Shown: positions 44,593 through 52,545, counted from the first letter of the stretch. The stretch is 64,000 bases of DNA from Postechiella sp039985655 (GCA_039985655.1 JBDWSF010000002.1:65886-129885), one strand, 5' to 3'. Translations and numbers: made by a program. The notes: a model not told the origin generated them from the sequence alone.

Positions 44593-44959
44593 ATAGAGAG
44601 CAATTAGTTTGAGAATACTGGGAAACACAAAAACAATTACAGTTAAAACTATAAGCTAGTAAACAGATGCGTTAAGGATTGCAGTGGAAAGCCCACAGCT
44701 CGACGAAGGAGATGCGAGGACTTGAAATGAAAAGCCTGACCCGCAGGGGAACGTCCAAATTATTTTTACGCTCATTTTAAAACTCAAAGCATTTAAAATT
44801 CGTGGCTAAATGTTTTTCTGCACAACCAAATCAATACACATAAAAACGCTATTCTCGACAATACCTTATAAACTTTCAAATTAATATTAGCTTTTTTAAT
44901 AATATGATAATATAGAATAGGTTATATCAAAAAATGATGTGTAGTCTATTTATTCTATT
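44593..44959. other. Intergenic region holding a GC-rich structured element
   Basis: 367 bases with no gene seen. The segment 44669-44754 is much richer in G and C than its surroundings and is listed separately as a candidate structured RNA. The remainder up to the gat promoter is AT-rich. Confidence 0.5.
44669..44754 (+). ncRNA. Candidate structured RNA element
   Basis: It has outer GCGTT (44669-44673) and AACGT (44750-44754) arms. Hairpin 1 is GCAGTGG/CCACAGC at 44681-44699, with one A-A mismatch and loop AAAGC. Hairpin 2 is CCTG/CAGG at 44735-44747 with loop ACCCG. The region is GC-rich in an AT-rich genome. The strand is a guess. It could equally be the end of a cassette, like the region at 10189-10434. 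Confidence 0.4.
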
Positions 44960-44967
44960 TATATTTG
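44960..44967 (+). promoter_or_regulatory. Candidate -7 box of the gat/asp operon
   Basis: TATATTTG matches TAnnTTTG. Transcription would start near 44972, about 12 nt before the leader ORF, which leaves room for translation of the leader peptide. Confidence 0.6.
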
Positions 44968-44983
44968 GGCAGATAAAAAAACA

Positions 44984-45031
44984 ATGATAAATAATAACAA
45001 CACTAATAATTTCAATAATCCTAATTGCTAG
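44984..45031 (+). CDS. Asparagine-rich leader peptide
   Basis: A 15-codon ORF, MINNNNTNNFNNPNC, with nine Asn codons, six of them in the first nine codons. It stops at TAG (45029-45031), two bases before the antiterminator arm. It is preceded by an A-rich stretch like other starts in this genome. It is too short to be a functional protein. Its position between a promoter box and an attenuator ahead of gatC-gatA-gatB::aspS fits a leader peptide that measures the supply of Asn-tRNA(Asn). Confidence 0.8.
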   Translation: MINNNNTNNFNNPNC

Positions 45032-45033
45032 GG

Positions 45034-45096
45034 TTGGAAGGTTGTTGTTTAAACATATATAAATAAAGCCTTCCAAATTTTGGAAGGTTTTTTTTT
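45034..45096 (+). promoter_or_regulatory. Attenuator: antiterminator and terminator stems
   Basis: TTGGAAGG (45034-45041) can pair with CCTTCCAA (45069-45076) to form the antiterminator. CCTTCCAA can instead pair with TTGGAAGG (45080-45087) over a 3-nt loop, followed by nine T (45088-45096), to form a textbook intrinsic terminator. The first and last arms are identical, so the two stems exclude each other. A ribosome resting at the leader stop codon would cover the first arm. A ribosome stalled at Asn codons would leave it free. Confidence 0.85.
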
Positions 45097-45138
45097 GAGA
45101 TTGTTTTAAAGTAATCTCGCTAATCAAAAATTGAAGAC

Positions 45139-45408
45139 ATGAGTAAAATTATGACAGTCGACATCTTGTCGAGTATTAAAGGAGCACAGCCCTCTGAGGC
45201 CGTTAGCAAATTATTTGATGTGATTAAAAATGCGCATCCAACAACTAATAATTCTTTTAATAACGCGAATAATAATGCGGTGTCTTTATCAGATTTAAGA
45301 GATGATGTTGTTATTGAAAGTTCGGCAATAGAAAAACAAATTATTAAAGAAAACTTTCCGAACGAAAAAAACGGATTTCTAGTCGTATCTAAAGTTATAG
45401 AAGAATAA
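45139..45408 (+). CDS. gatC: GatC-like subunit of the tRNA-dependent amidotransferase (divergent)
   Basis: 89 residues. The second half, LSDLRDDVV (about 51-59), then EKQIIKENFPNEKNGFLVVSKVIEE, has the GatC pattern of an LRxDVV segment followed by a helix and an NGFxxVxKVIE tail. The first half (MTVDILSSIKGAQPSEAVSK) does not show the usual GatC N-terminal helices, so the protein is divergent. It is the first full gene after the attenuator and ends one base before gatA, which supports the assignment. GatC normally wraps GatA and GatB together. Confidence 0.6.
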   Translation: MSKIMTVDILSSIKGAQPSEAVSKLFDVIKNAHPTTNNSFNNANNNAVSLSDLRDDVVIESSAIEKQIIKENFPNEKNGFLVVSKVIEE

Positions 45409-45409
45409 T

Positions 45410-46810
45410 ATGGATTCTCAAATAAAACACATACACCAGCAGTTGGTGGATAAAAAAATAACGTGTACCGCTTTAGTACAAGGTCGATTGGATTTACTAA
45501 AACAAAATACACATAATACGGTTAATTCGCTTTTAGATACTACAGCATTAAAATTGGCTGCAAAAGTAGATGCTAAAATAGCTCATGGCGAAACTATTGG
45601 TTTGCTTGAAGGTATTCCGTTTGGAATAAAAGATGTGTATATGGTTCAAGGCACCTACACAACAGCGAGCTCAGATTTATTAAAAAATTATAAATCGGCT
45701 TACACAGCAACGGCTATTCAAAAATTATTGGATGCTGGCGCCATTCCTTTGGTAAAAGAAAACTGTGATAGTTTTGGTCATGGATCATCTAGTGAAAACA
45801 CCATTTTTGGAGCGGTTAAAAATGCTATCAACCCCCATTTAGTTGGTGGTGGTTCTAGCGGCGGTTCTGCTGTAAACGTTGCTAAAGATTACACCGTGTT
45901 TTCTATTGGTGGCGATACTGGTGGTTCTGTGCGTCAACCCGCAGGTTACAATAATATCTATGGTTTAAAACCGACTTACGGACGTATTTCACGTTTCGGA
46001 TTAATGGCATACGCATCGTCTACAGATTGTGTTGGTCCTTTAGCAAAATCTATCGAAGATATTAGAATTGTGCTGAATGTGATGAGTGGTAAAGATGTTA
46101 AAGATCAAACGACTTACGCTTCCGCGGAAATAAAAGATGACAGTATTTCAAATTCCGAAGGCATTAAAACAATCGGGTATTTTAAAAACTTTATTGAAAG
46201 TGACGCTATTGATGCTCAAGTTAAATCTGATTTTTTAGATGCTATTGAAAAAATAAAAGCCAAAGGCATTGAAGTGAAAGCACTCGATTTCTTAGAAGCT
46301 AATACGTTAGTTTCTACTTATTATACTTTGGCTATGGCAGAAACGGCCTCTAACCTATCGCGTTTAGATGGTACAAATTATGGTGAACGTATTGAATCTG
46401 GAACTTTAAAAGAAACTTATTCAGTAACCCGTTCTGAAAATTTCTCTGAAGAATCAAAACGCAGAATTGTTGGTGGAAACCAAGTATTATCTCAAGGTTT
46501 TTCTGATGAAATTTACCTAAAAGGATTAGCGCTTAGAGATCAAATTTCTGAGAATTTCGAAAAAGATTTTAATGAAGTTGATATTATCCTTTCGCCAGTT
46601 ACACCAAGCACTCCTCCAAAAATTGGAGACAGTTTAAAAGACCCACATGCCATGTACTTATCTGATGCCTACACGGTTGGTTTTAGCTTAGGGCAATTAC
46701 CAACACTTACGGTACCACAAGGCACAGCAACTGGTTTACAAATTAGTGCTGCAAAAAATAATGATGAACTTGTTTTGAAGTTTGCTAACTTCCTAAAAGA
46801 CACGATATAA
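45410..46810 (+). CDS. gatA: Asp/Glu-tRNA amidotransferase subunit A
   Basis: 466 residues, an amidase-signature enzyme that frees ammonia from glutamine and feeds it to GatB. The Ser-cisSer-Lys triad is visible: Lys74 in IPFGIKDVY, the cis-Ser in VGGGSSGGSAVNVA and the nucleophilic Ser in GGDTGGSVRQPAGY. The C-terminus follows the GatA pattern (DIILSPVTPSTPPKIG). It starts one base after the gatC stop codon and overlaps the next gene by one base (TAATG), so translation is coupled. Confidence 0.93.
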   Translation: MDSQIKHIHQQLVDKKITCTALVQGRLDLLKQNTHNTVNSLLDTTALKLAAKVDAKIAHGETIGLLEGIPFGIKDVYMVQGTYTTASSDLLKNYKSAYTATAIQKLLDAGAIPLVKENCDSFGHGSSSENTIFGAVKNAINPHLVGGGSSGGSAVNVAKDYTVFSIGGDTGGSVRQPAGYNNIYGLKPTYGRISRFGLMAYASSTDCVGPLAKSIEDIRIVLNVMSGKDVKDQTTYASAEIKDDSISNSEGIKTIGYFKNFIESDAIDAQVKSDFLDAIEKIKAKGIEVKALDFLEANTLVSTYYTLAMAETASNLSRLDGTNYGERIESGTLKETYSVTRSENFSEESKRRIVGGNQVLSQGFSDEIYLKGLALRDQISENFEKDFNEVDIILSPVTPSTPPKIGDSLKDPHAMYLSDAYTVGFSLGQLPTLTVPQGTATGLQISAAKNNDELVLKFANFLKDTI

Positions 46811-49800
46811 TGGATTTAGAACAATTAAACGAAGCGCTTAAAGCTCACGAATTAGAATTGGTAATCGGAATTGAAACTCATGTCCGTTTAAATACCAAAA
46901 CCAAATTATTTTGTTCTTGTCCAAATCAAGAAATTGATACACCTAACGAAAATATCTGTTCGGTGTGTACGGGACAAATGGGTGTTTTACCGTCTATTAA
47001 TAAAGAAGCGATTACAAAGGCGATTTATTTTGGTAAAGCTGTTAAATCGACTTTTGAAAACGAGACTATTTCTTGGGATCGTAAACATTACGAATATCCA
47101 GACAATCCGAAAAACATACAAATTACGCAGTTTCATAATCCTGTGATTCCTGACGGACAAGTCTCTTGTTACCGTAATGATGGGTCTCAGTTTACTGTAA
47201 ACCTAACGCAGGTTCATATCGAAGAAGATGCTGCTAAATTAATGCACGAAAAGAAAACCTCTTTAGTCGATTTTAATAAAGCAGGCGTACCGCTTATTGA
47301 AATCGTTACAGAACCTTGTATTCGTCATATCGAAGATGCATCAACCTATGCACAATACATTCAGCGTATAGTCCAAAATTTAAAAATATCTGAGGCTAAC
47401 CTTGAAAAAGGAGAGTTTAAATCGGATGTTTCTGTATCGCTTCGTAAAAAGCATACTTACGAATTAAATCCACGTACCGAAATTAAAAACTTAAACTCGT
47501 TTAAGTTTATGGTGGATGCTTTAAAAGAAGAAATTGAGAAACAATTAAACTACTTTTTAGAGCACAAAGAATTTAGACAAGACCAAACCACGGTTTTATG
47601 GGATGCTGAATTGAAGCAAACCAAAACCATGCGTAAAAAAGAATTTGAAGCGGATTACCGTTTTATTTCTGAACCAGATTTGCCTTTCGTAAATATTAAA
47701 GATGTTGTGGAGTCTATTGATGTCGATTTAAGCACGCTGCCTTACGCCGTTGAATCTATTTTAATTAAAGGAGGTGTATTACCGCAAGATGCTAAATTCT
47801 TTACTGCAGATTCGTTACGTTCGGAAACTTTTGTAGCTATAAATAACGAAATTAGAGATCCATCTTTTGTTGCTAAAACATTAGTAAATAATATTGGTGC
47901 TGATGATTATGCCGATATACATAGAATAGAACATCTTATTGAAATATTCCAACTTTTTAAAGATGAAAAAATAACATCGGTTTTAGTTCAAAACGCCATT
48001 ACTTCATATTTAAAAGATAGAAGTTTTGATTACAATAAATATTTTGAAGACAACACCATTTCTGAATCTCAGATTGGAGATGCTATTCAAAAAGTAATTT
48101 CAGAAAATGAAGCCGTTGCTAATGACATCAAAGGCGGCAACCAAGGAAAAGCAGGTATTCTTGTTGGGAAAGTGATTGCTATTATTGGTAAAGGTGCTTC
48201 AGGAAAAGTGATTCGTCAAGGGATTTTGGATGCGCTTGCCGGAAAAGAAGTTGGAAGCACGAAAAACGAAGCGAGCAACAGTGGCGAGCAAAAAGCAAAA
48301 GGCCAAGAGCCAAGAGCCAATGAAGAAGAAATACTTCCAGAGATTCCATTAATCATTAAAGAAGAATATCGAACACATAAAATATCCGATTTATCGGAAA
48401 GCTCAATTTCAGAAACAGTAACGCTTGCCGGTTGGGTATCTAGTGTACGTGATCATGGTGAATTGATGTTTATTGATTTACGAGATTCTAGTAACGAGAT
48501 TTTTCAAGTCCGATTAAGTAGAGAGTCTTTTGCTAATCTAGACGATCTTGTAAAGTTAAAACCAGAATCGGTAATTACCGTTACAGGAACCGTTGTACAG
48601 CGTAAAGAAGACGATTATAATGCATCGCTTCGCGCAGGAACGATAGAATTAGAAACCTCTGATTTAGATATCTTAAACCTATCTAAAACCTTGCCTTTCG
48701 AAATTAAAAGAGCAACAAAAACAAATGAATCTGTACGTTTTCAATATAAATATCTAGATCATAGAAATGATGATGTTCGTAGAGCCATGATCAATCGTCA
48801 CAAAGTGATTAAATTGATGCGTGATATTTTAGACGATCAAGAATTTATAGAAGTAGAAACACCAATATTAACTGCTGGTACTGATGAAGGTGCTAGAGAA
48901 TTTATTGTACCTACGCGTAAAAAAGCGGGATCTTTCTATACATTACCACAAGCACCTCAACAATTCAAACAAATTTTGATGGTGTCTGGGTATGAGAAAT
49001 ATTTCCAAATAGCGCGTTGTTTTAGAGATGAAGATTCTCGTGGCGATCGTCAACCAGAATTCACACAATTAGATATTGAAATGGCGTACGCCAGTATGCA
49101 ACAAATTATAGATTTGAACACCACCATGTTCAATGACATTGTTAAGAAAATATACGGCAAAAAATGGATTTTACATCCGTTTGAAGTCATTACCTATAAA
49201 GATGCGATGGATAAATATGGTTGTGATAGACCAGATTTACGTTTCGGATTACAAATGCAAGACATTACTGAAATTGTAAAAGAAACAACCTTCCAAGTAT
49301 TTAGTAAACCTATAGACGATGGTGGAATTGTAAAATGCATCAAAGTATCCAAAGAGGAACAAGGTAAAAAGCGTTTATCTAAAGGTCAGATTGAAAAATT
49401 GACAGCTACGGCACAACAACATGGCTTAGGTGGTTTAGCTTATATTATTGTTAATGAAAACGATTTACAATCACCAATCATTAAATTTTTAGGTGAAGAC
49501 ATTGCTTCTGGAATTATTACTGCAACAAACGCGCAAGTTGGAGATATTGTATTCTTTTCTGCTGCCGATTATGACACAGCTAATAAAGCGTTAGATGCTG
49601 TTAGACAAGAATTAGGTGCGATGCTTAGATTAATTAATCCAAAGGAGTTAAGACCTGCTTGGGTTGTAGATTTCCCAATGTTTGAAAAAACAGACGAAGG
49701 CCGTTGGACATTTACTCATAATCCGTTCTCTATGCCTGCAACATATGATATTGATAAACATATGAATGGTAAAGAAGACGAAATAGGAAGTATAATCGCG

Positions 49801-50148
49801 CAACAATACGATTTAATATTAAACGGTTTCGAAATTGGTGGAGGTTCTGTCCGTGCTCACAAACCTGAAATTCTTGAAGCGACCTATAAGAATATGGGTT
49901 ACAATAAAGCGGAGATGCTTAGAAGTGTTGGTACCATGTACGAAGCATTCCATTACGGCGCACCACCACACGGGGGTATTGCTTGGGGTGTAGATCGATT
50001 AATGATGATTTTAGAGAAAAAAGCATCTATTAGAGAAGTGATGGCTTTCCCAAAAACTGGAACTAGTGAAGATTTATTATTTGGCTCTCCTTCACCGCTC
50101 TCAGATAAAAAAATTGAAGAAATGAATGTTAGAGTGATTAGAAAATAG
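46810..50148 (+). CDS. gatB-aspS: GatB::AspRS fusion protein (Asp-tRNA amidotransferase B + aspartyl-tRNA synthetase)
   Basis: 1112 residues in two enzymes. Residues 1-490 are GatB: LVIGIETHVRLNTKTKLFC at the start, cysteines CSC and CSVC, EIVTEPCI, and a YqeY-like tail domain (about 400-490) ending GKVIRQGILDALAGKE. A polar linker (about 491-528) follows, partly encoded by a 7-bp repeat. Residues about 529-1112 are a bacterial-type AspRS: OB-fold GWVSSVRDHGELMFIDLRD, class II motif 2 FRDEDSRGDRQPEFTQLDIE, an inserted GAD domain and motif 3 GIAWGVDRLMM. The His in RDHGE is the residue type linked to non-discriminating AspRS. The fusion would charge tRNA(Asn) with Asp and then amidate it. Confidence 0.93.
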   Translation: MDLEQLNEALKAHELELVIGIETHVRLNTKTKLFCSCPNQEIDTPNENICSVCTGQMGVLPSINKEAITKAIYFGKAVKSTFENETISWDRKHYEYPDNPKNIQITQFHNPVIPDGQVSCYRNDGSQFTVNLTQVHIEEDAAKLMHEKKTSLVDFNKAGVPLIEIVTEPCIRHIEDASTYAQYIQRIVQNLKISEANLEKGEFKSDVSVSLRKKHTYELNPRTEIKNLNSFKFMVDALKEEIEKQLNYFLEHKEFRQDQTTVLWDAELKQTKTMRKKEFEADYRFISEPDLPFVNIKDVVESIDVDLSTLPYAVESILIKGGVLPQDAKFFTADSLRSETFVAINNEIRDPSFVAKTLVNNIGADDYADIHRIEHLIEIFQLFKDEKITSVLVQNAITSYLKDRSFDYNKYFEDNTISESQIGDAIQKVISENEAVANDIKGGNQGKAGILVGKVIAIIGKGASGKVIRQGILDALAGKEVGSTKNEASNSGEQKAKGQEPRANEEEILPEIPLIIKEEYRTHKISDLSESSISETVTLAGWVSSVRDHGELMFIDLRDSSNEIFQVRLSRESFANLDDLVKLKPESVITVTGTVVQRKEDDYNASLRAGTIELETSDLDILNLSKTLPFEIKRATKTNESVRFQYKYLDHRNDDVRRAMINRHKVIKLMRDILDDQEFIEVETPILTAGTDEGAREFIVPTRKKAGSFYTLPQAPQQFKQILMVSGYEKYFQIARCFRDEDSRGDRQPEFTQLDIEMAYASMQQIIDLNTTMFNDIVKKIYGKKWILHPFEVITYKDAMDKYGCDRPDLRFGLQMQDITEIVKETTFQVFSKPIDDGGIVKCIKVSKEEQGKKRLSKGQIEKLTATAQQHGLGGLAYIIVNENDLQSPIIKFLGEDIASGIITATNAQVGDIVFFSAADYDTANKALDAVRQELGAMLRLINPKELRPAWVVDFPMFEKTDEGRWTFTHNPFSMPATYDIDKHMNGKEDEIGSIIAQQYDLILNGFEIGGGSVRAHKPEILEATYKNMGYNKAEMLRSVGTMYEAFHYGAPPHGGIAWGVDRLMMILEKKASIREVMAFPKTGTSEDLLFGSPSPLSDKKIEEMNVRVIRK
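48303..48320 (+). repeat. Heptamer repeat encoding part of the GatB-AspRS linker
   Basis: CCAAGAG twice plus CCAA, a 7-bp tandem unit inside the coding frame. Loss or gain of one unit would shift the AspRS frame relative to GatB. Confidence 0.7.
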
Positions 50149-50166
50149 ATATATTTCTCTTATAAA

Positions 50167-50204
50167 AAACAAAAGCTTCAGATCACTCTGGAGTTTTTTG
50201 TTTT
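50167..50204 (+). terminator. Terminator of the gat/asp operon
   Basis: Arms CTTCAGA (50176-50182) and TCTGGAG (50187-50193) with one wobble, inside A and T runs (GTTTTTTGTTTT follows). About 20 nt after the stop codon. Confidence 0.8.
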
Positions 50205-50255
50205 ATAAATATAATTAAATACATAAAGCTAGAGGTTAATCTATACCTTCTCAGT

Positions 50256-50585
50256 TCACTTTTCCTTACTTGTTTCTTCTTCTTCCGACATATAATACAA
50301 ACGCTTCAAACTTTTTTTAAGTAGCGTAAACCGATATAATCCAATAACAAAAAATACCACACAAAATATTAGGGATACTAATGCTAAATATTTAAAATTT
50401 GGAAAATCTTTAAGTTGAAAAAAACCAATACTCCCTAATAATAAATATAAAGACGAACGAATATAGGATAGTAATGTACGCTCGTTAGCCAAACGTGTTC
50501 GTTCTATAGCTAAGTAATCTCTTAAAATAATTTGTTTATCTGGCTTAAAATCTCGTCCAAAAGGCAAAAGCTTCATCTTCTTCAT
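50256..50585 (-). CDS. DUF202 (YidH-like) membrane protein
   Basis: 109 residues from the ATG of MKKMKLLPFG; an ATG nine codons upstream is possible. The conserved N-terminal segment LAIERTRLANERTLLSYIR is the DUF202 hallmark. Two hydrophobic helices (SLYLLLGSIGFFQL and YLALVSLIFCVVFFVIGLY) follow and the tail is acidic (SEEEETSKEK). The function is unknown. It is convergent with the gat/asp operon. Confidence 0.88.
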   Translation of the reverse strand: MKKMKLLPFGRDFKPDKQIILRDYLAIERTRLANERTLLSYIRSSLYLLLGSIGFFQLKDFPNFKYLALVSLIFCVVFFVIGLYRFTLLKKSLKRLYYMSEEEETSKEK

Positions 50586-50764
50586 TTTTAATTCATTATA
50601 AAAATACATCATTTATTTTGAAGCTTGAATCATTTTAAGGTTTACTAGGTTTAAAAATATTTCAAATTAAAAATGTAAACTTTAACAGTCTACTCCGACT
50701 TTTATAAAAACTTTAAGACTATTTCAGCTTAAATTTAAACAATCAAAAACATTAAAACTTAAAC

Positions 50765-51292
50765 ATGAAAAAATCAACACTTATTTCAACAATCGCTTTT
50801 GCATTTATTATGCTTTTAACTTTAAACGTAAATGCACAGAAATTTGCAAAAATGGACAAAAGCCCGCTGGATGCAGCTATCTACAGAACATCTAGAGAAA
50901 CGCCTGCCATCGCTAAAGTTATTTATAGCAGACCACAACTTAAAGACAGAGCAGTTAGTAAATTAGCTCCTAATGCAGAAGTTTGGAGAACTGGCGCGAA
51001 TGAAGCACCAACTATCACTTTATATAATGATATGAAAATTGGAGGAAAGTCTGTTAGTGCAGGTGAGTATTCCCTTTTCACTATTCCTGGTGAAAAAGAA
51101 TGGACAATTATTTTAAACAAAGATGTTAATGTTTGGGGTGCATATTCTTATAAGGAGGCTAATGATGTTATTAGAGTTAATGCTCCTGTTAGTTCTGGAG
51201 ATGCTTTAGAAGCATTTTCTATCGCTTTTACAGAAGGTAATATGCATTTAGGTTGGGGAACTGTAAGAGTTACAGTGCCTTTTACTAAATAG
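50765..51292 (+). CDS. DUF2911 secreted protein
   Basis: 175 residues. The signal peptide ends near residue 24 (TLNVNAQ). The body has the DUF2911 pattern: SRPQLKDRAVSKLAPNAEVWRTGANEAPTI, GEYSLFTIPGEKEWTIILN and the terminal LGWGTVRVTVPF. The function is unknown; a periplasmic or surface role is likely. It is monocistronic, with a strong terminator. Confidence 0.9.
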   Translation: MKKSTLISTIAFAFIMLLTLNVNAQKFAKMDKSPLDAAIYRTSRETPAIAKVIYSRPQLKDRAVSKLAPNAEVWRTGANEAPTITLYNDMKIGGKSVSAGEYSLFTIPGEKEWTIILNKDVNVWGAYSYKEANDVIRVNAPVSSGDALEAFSIAFTEGNMHLGWGTVRVTVPFTK

Positions 51293-51317
51293 TCATTTAT
51301 AACACGAAACACTTTAA

Positions 51318-51361
51318 AAAAGACCATCTAAAACTTAAGTTTTAGATGGTCTTTTTTTTTT
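51318..51361 (+). terminator. Terminator after the DUF2911 gene
   Basis: 15-16 bp arms AAAGACCATCTAAAAC and GTTTTAGATGGTCTTT, followed by ten T. Confidence 0.9.
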
Positions 51362-51541
51362 AAAATTCCTCTGTAATAATTCAATATTTTTTTACGTAAC
51401 AAGTATTTGTACTTAGCTTGATTTAAATTGAGTTGAGCCGTATCCATATTATTTTTACTTGTGATATAATCTATAATATTTGAAACGCCATTATTAAATC
51501 GGACTTCATTAATACGATAAGATTCTTGAAAGGCATCTACT
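51361..51541 (-). pseudogene. C-terminal fragment of a TolC-family efflux protein
   Basis: An open 60-codon stretch, DAFQESYRINEVRFNNGVSN, then IIDYITSKNNMDTAQLNLNQ and AKYKYLLRKKILNYYRG. This is the repeat pattern of the last helices of TolC-type outer-membrane factors. There is no start and no N-terminal part. It is joined directly to the DUF4279 relic at about 51541. Confidence 0.7.
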
Positions 51542-51895
51542 TATTCAGTCCGAAATATGGAGTTGACGAATCGGGGTTAATATCAATATCTATCACAAAT
51601 TGGATTCGAGTATCTAGATTATTTTTTTCTTTAGTCGGTTTATAACGCCTATTTTAAGTTCAAAAAATTCAATTATATTTTTTAAATATTTTTCCAAATC
51701 AATTTCATCACCTGCATCTATTCGATATATTCAAGCAGTTGATTTTGGTACAGGTTCTTTCTTTATCATAACAGAAGTTGGTTGAATATTTAACTCCTCC
51801 GTTATCTTTTCAGTATCGAAATATTCTCCATCGAATGAGAAATACAAGTAGTTATTACATTTACTTCCGCTACATGTTAACTTTTCGTAAGTCAT
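51542..51895 (-). pseudogene. Degenerate DUF4279-like gene
   Basis: Starts MTYEKLTCSGSKCNNYLYFS and continues GEYFDTEKITEELNIQPTS, typical of DUF4279. An in-frame TGA follows KSTA, where IYRIDAGDEID continues and Trp is expected. A frameshift near 51630 joins VINRLKKK to NLDTRIQFVIDIDINPDSS and TPYFGLN. The frame then runs into the TolC fragment, so the 3' end is also missing. Confidence 0.7.
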
Positions 51896-51915
51896 TTTGT
51901 TTTAATTGTACACTA

Positions 51916-52545
51916 CTAAGGAATATTCAAATATTTATGAGTCTGTAGTGAAATTTTCCATTTCGGGTTCGCCATCACATAATCTACAATTTCGGGCACC
52001 ACTTTATCACGCTTGCTCCACTCGGGTTGCAAGTATAAAATACAATCTTTATTAACTTTTGCAGCTTGTTCTTCCGCGAAGCGAAAATCGTCTTTATTAT
52101 AAACAATCACTTTAAGCTCATGGGCATTTTCATAAACCGCTTGAGTAGGAAGCTTCAATTTTTTCGGAGATAAACAAATCCAATCCCAAATACCTGTTAA
52201 TTTGTATGCCCCAGAAGTTTCAATATGCACTTGCATACCCTCGTTTTTTAATTGCGTTGTTAAAGCCGTCATATCCCACATTAGTGGTTCACCTCCAGTT
52301 ATTACAATGGTATCACTATATTTTTTTGCGTTTTCGACTATTTTTTTTATTTCTGTTGGCGGATGTAAATTGGCATTCCAACTTTCTTTAACATCACACC
52401 AATGACAACCCACATCGCAACCGCCTATTCTTATAAAATAAGCAGCAGTTCCTTTATGAAATCCTTCACCTTGAATGGTATAAAACTCTTCCATCAACGG
52501 AAGCATTTCACCTTTATCTACTAATTGTTGTATCTCTGTATTCAT
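51916..52545 (-). CDS. queE: 7-carboxy-7-deazaguanine synthase (radical SAM)
   Basis: 209 residues. Converts 6-carboxytetrahydropterin to 7-carboxy-7-deazaguanine in the queuosine pathway. The radical SAM iron-sulfur motif CX3CX2C is in GGCDVGCHWCDVKESW (about 42-57), preceded by the substrate segment FYTIQGEGFHKGTAAYFIR and followed by VITGGEPLMWD. The C-terminus matches QueE (SLQTHKYLNIP). It is monocistronic, with a promoter box at 52641-52648. Other queuosine genes are not adjacent. Confidence 0.94.
   Translation of the reverse strand: MNTEIQQLVDKGEMLPLMEEFYTIQGEGFHKGTAAYFIRIGGCDVGCHWCDVKESWNANLHPPTEIKKIVENAKKYSDTIVITGGEPLMWDMTALTTQLKNEGMQVHIETSGAYKLTGIWDWICLSPKKLKLPTQAVYENAHELKVIVYNKDDFRFAEEQAAKVNKDCILYLQPEWSKRDKVVPEIVDYVMANPKWKISLQTHKYLNIP

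Noticed and set aside
44669..44754. tRNA gene
   Set aside because: No acceptor stem with discriminator, no T-loop consensus and no anticodon arm could be fitted.
45034..45096. T-box or riboswitch instead of an attenuator
   Set aside because: No T-box motif or long structured aptamer is present. The leader is short, and the nine-Asn ORF with exclusive stems explains the layout better.
45120..45512. Minus-strand reading frame of 130 codons across gatC and the start of gatA
   Set aside because: It is antisense to the gatC/gatA genes, has no family resemblance, and is explained by the coding bias of the real genes.
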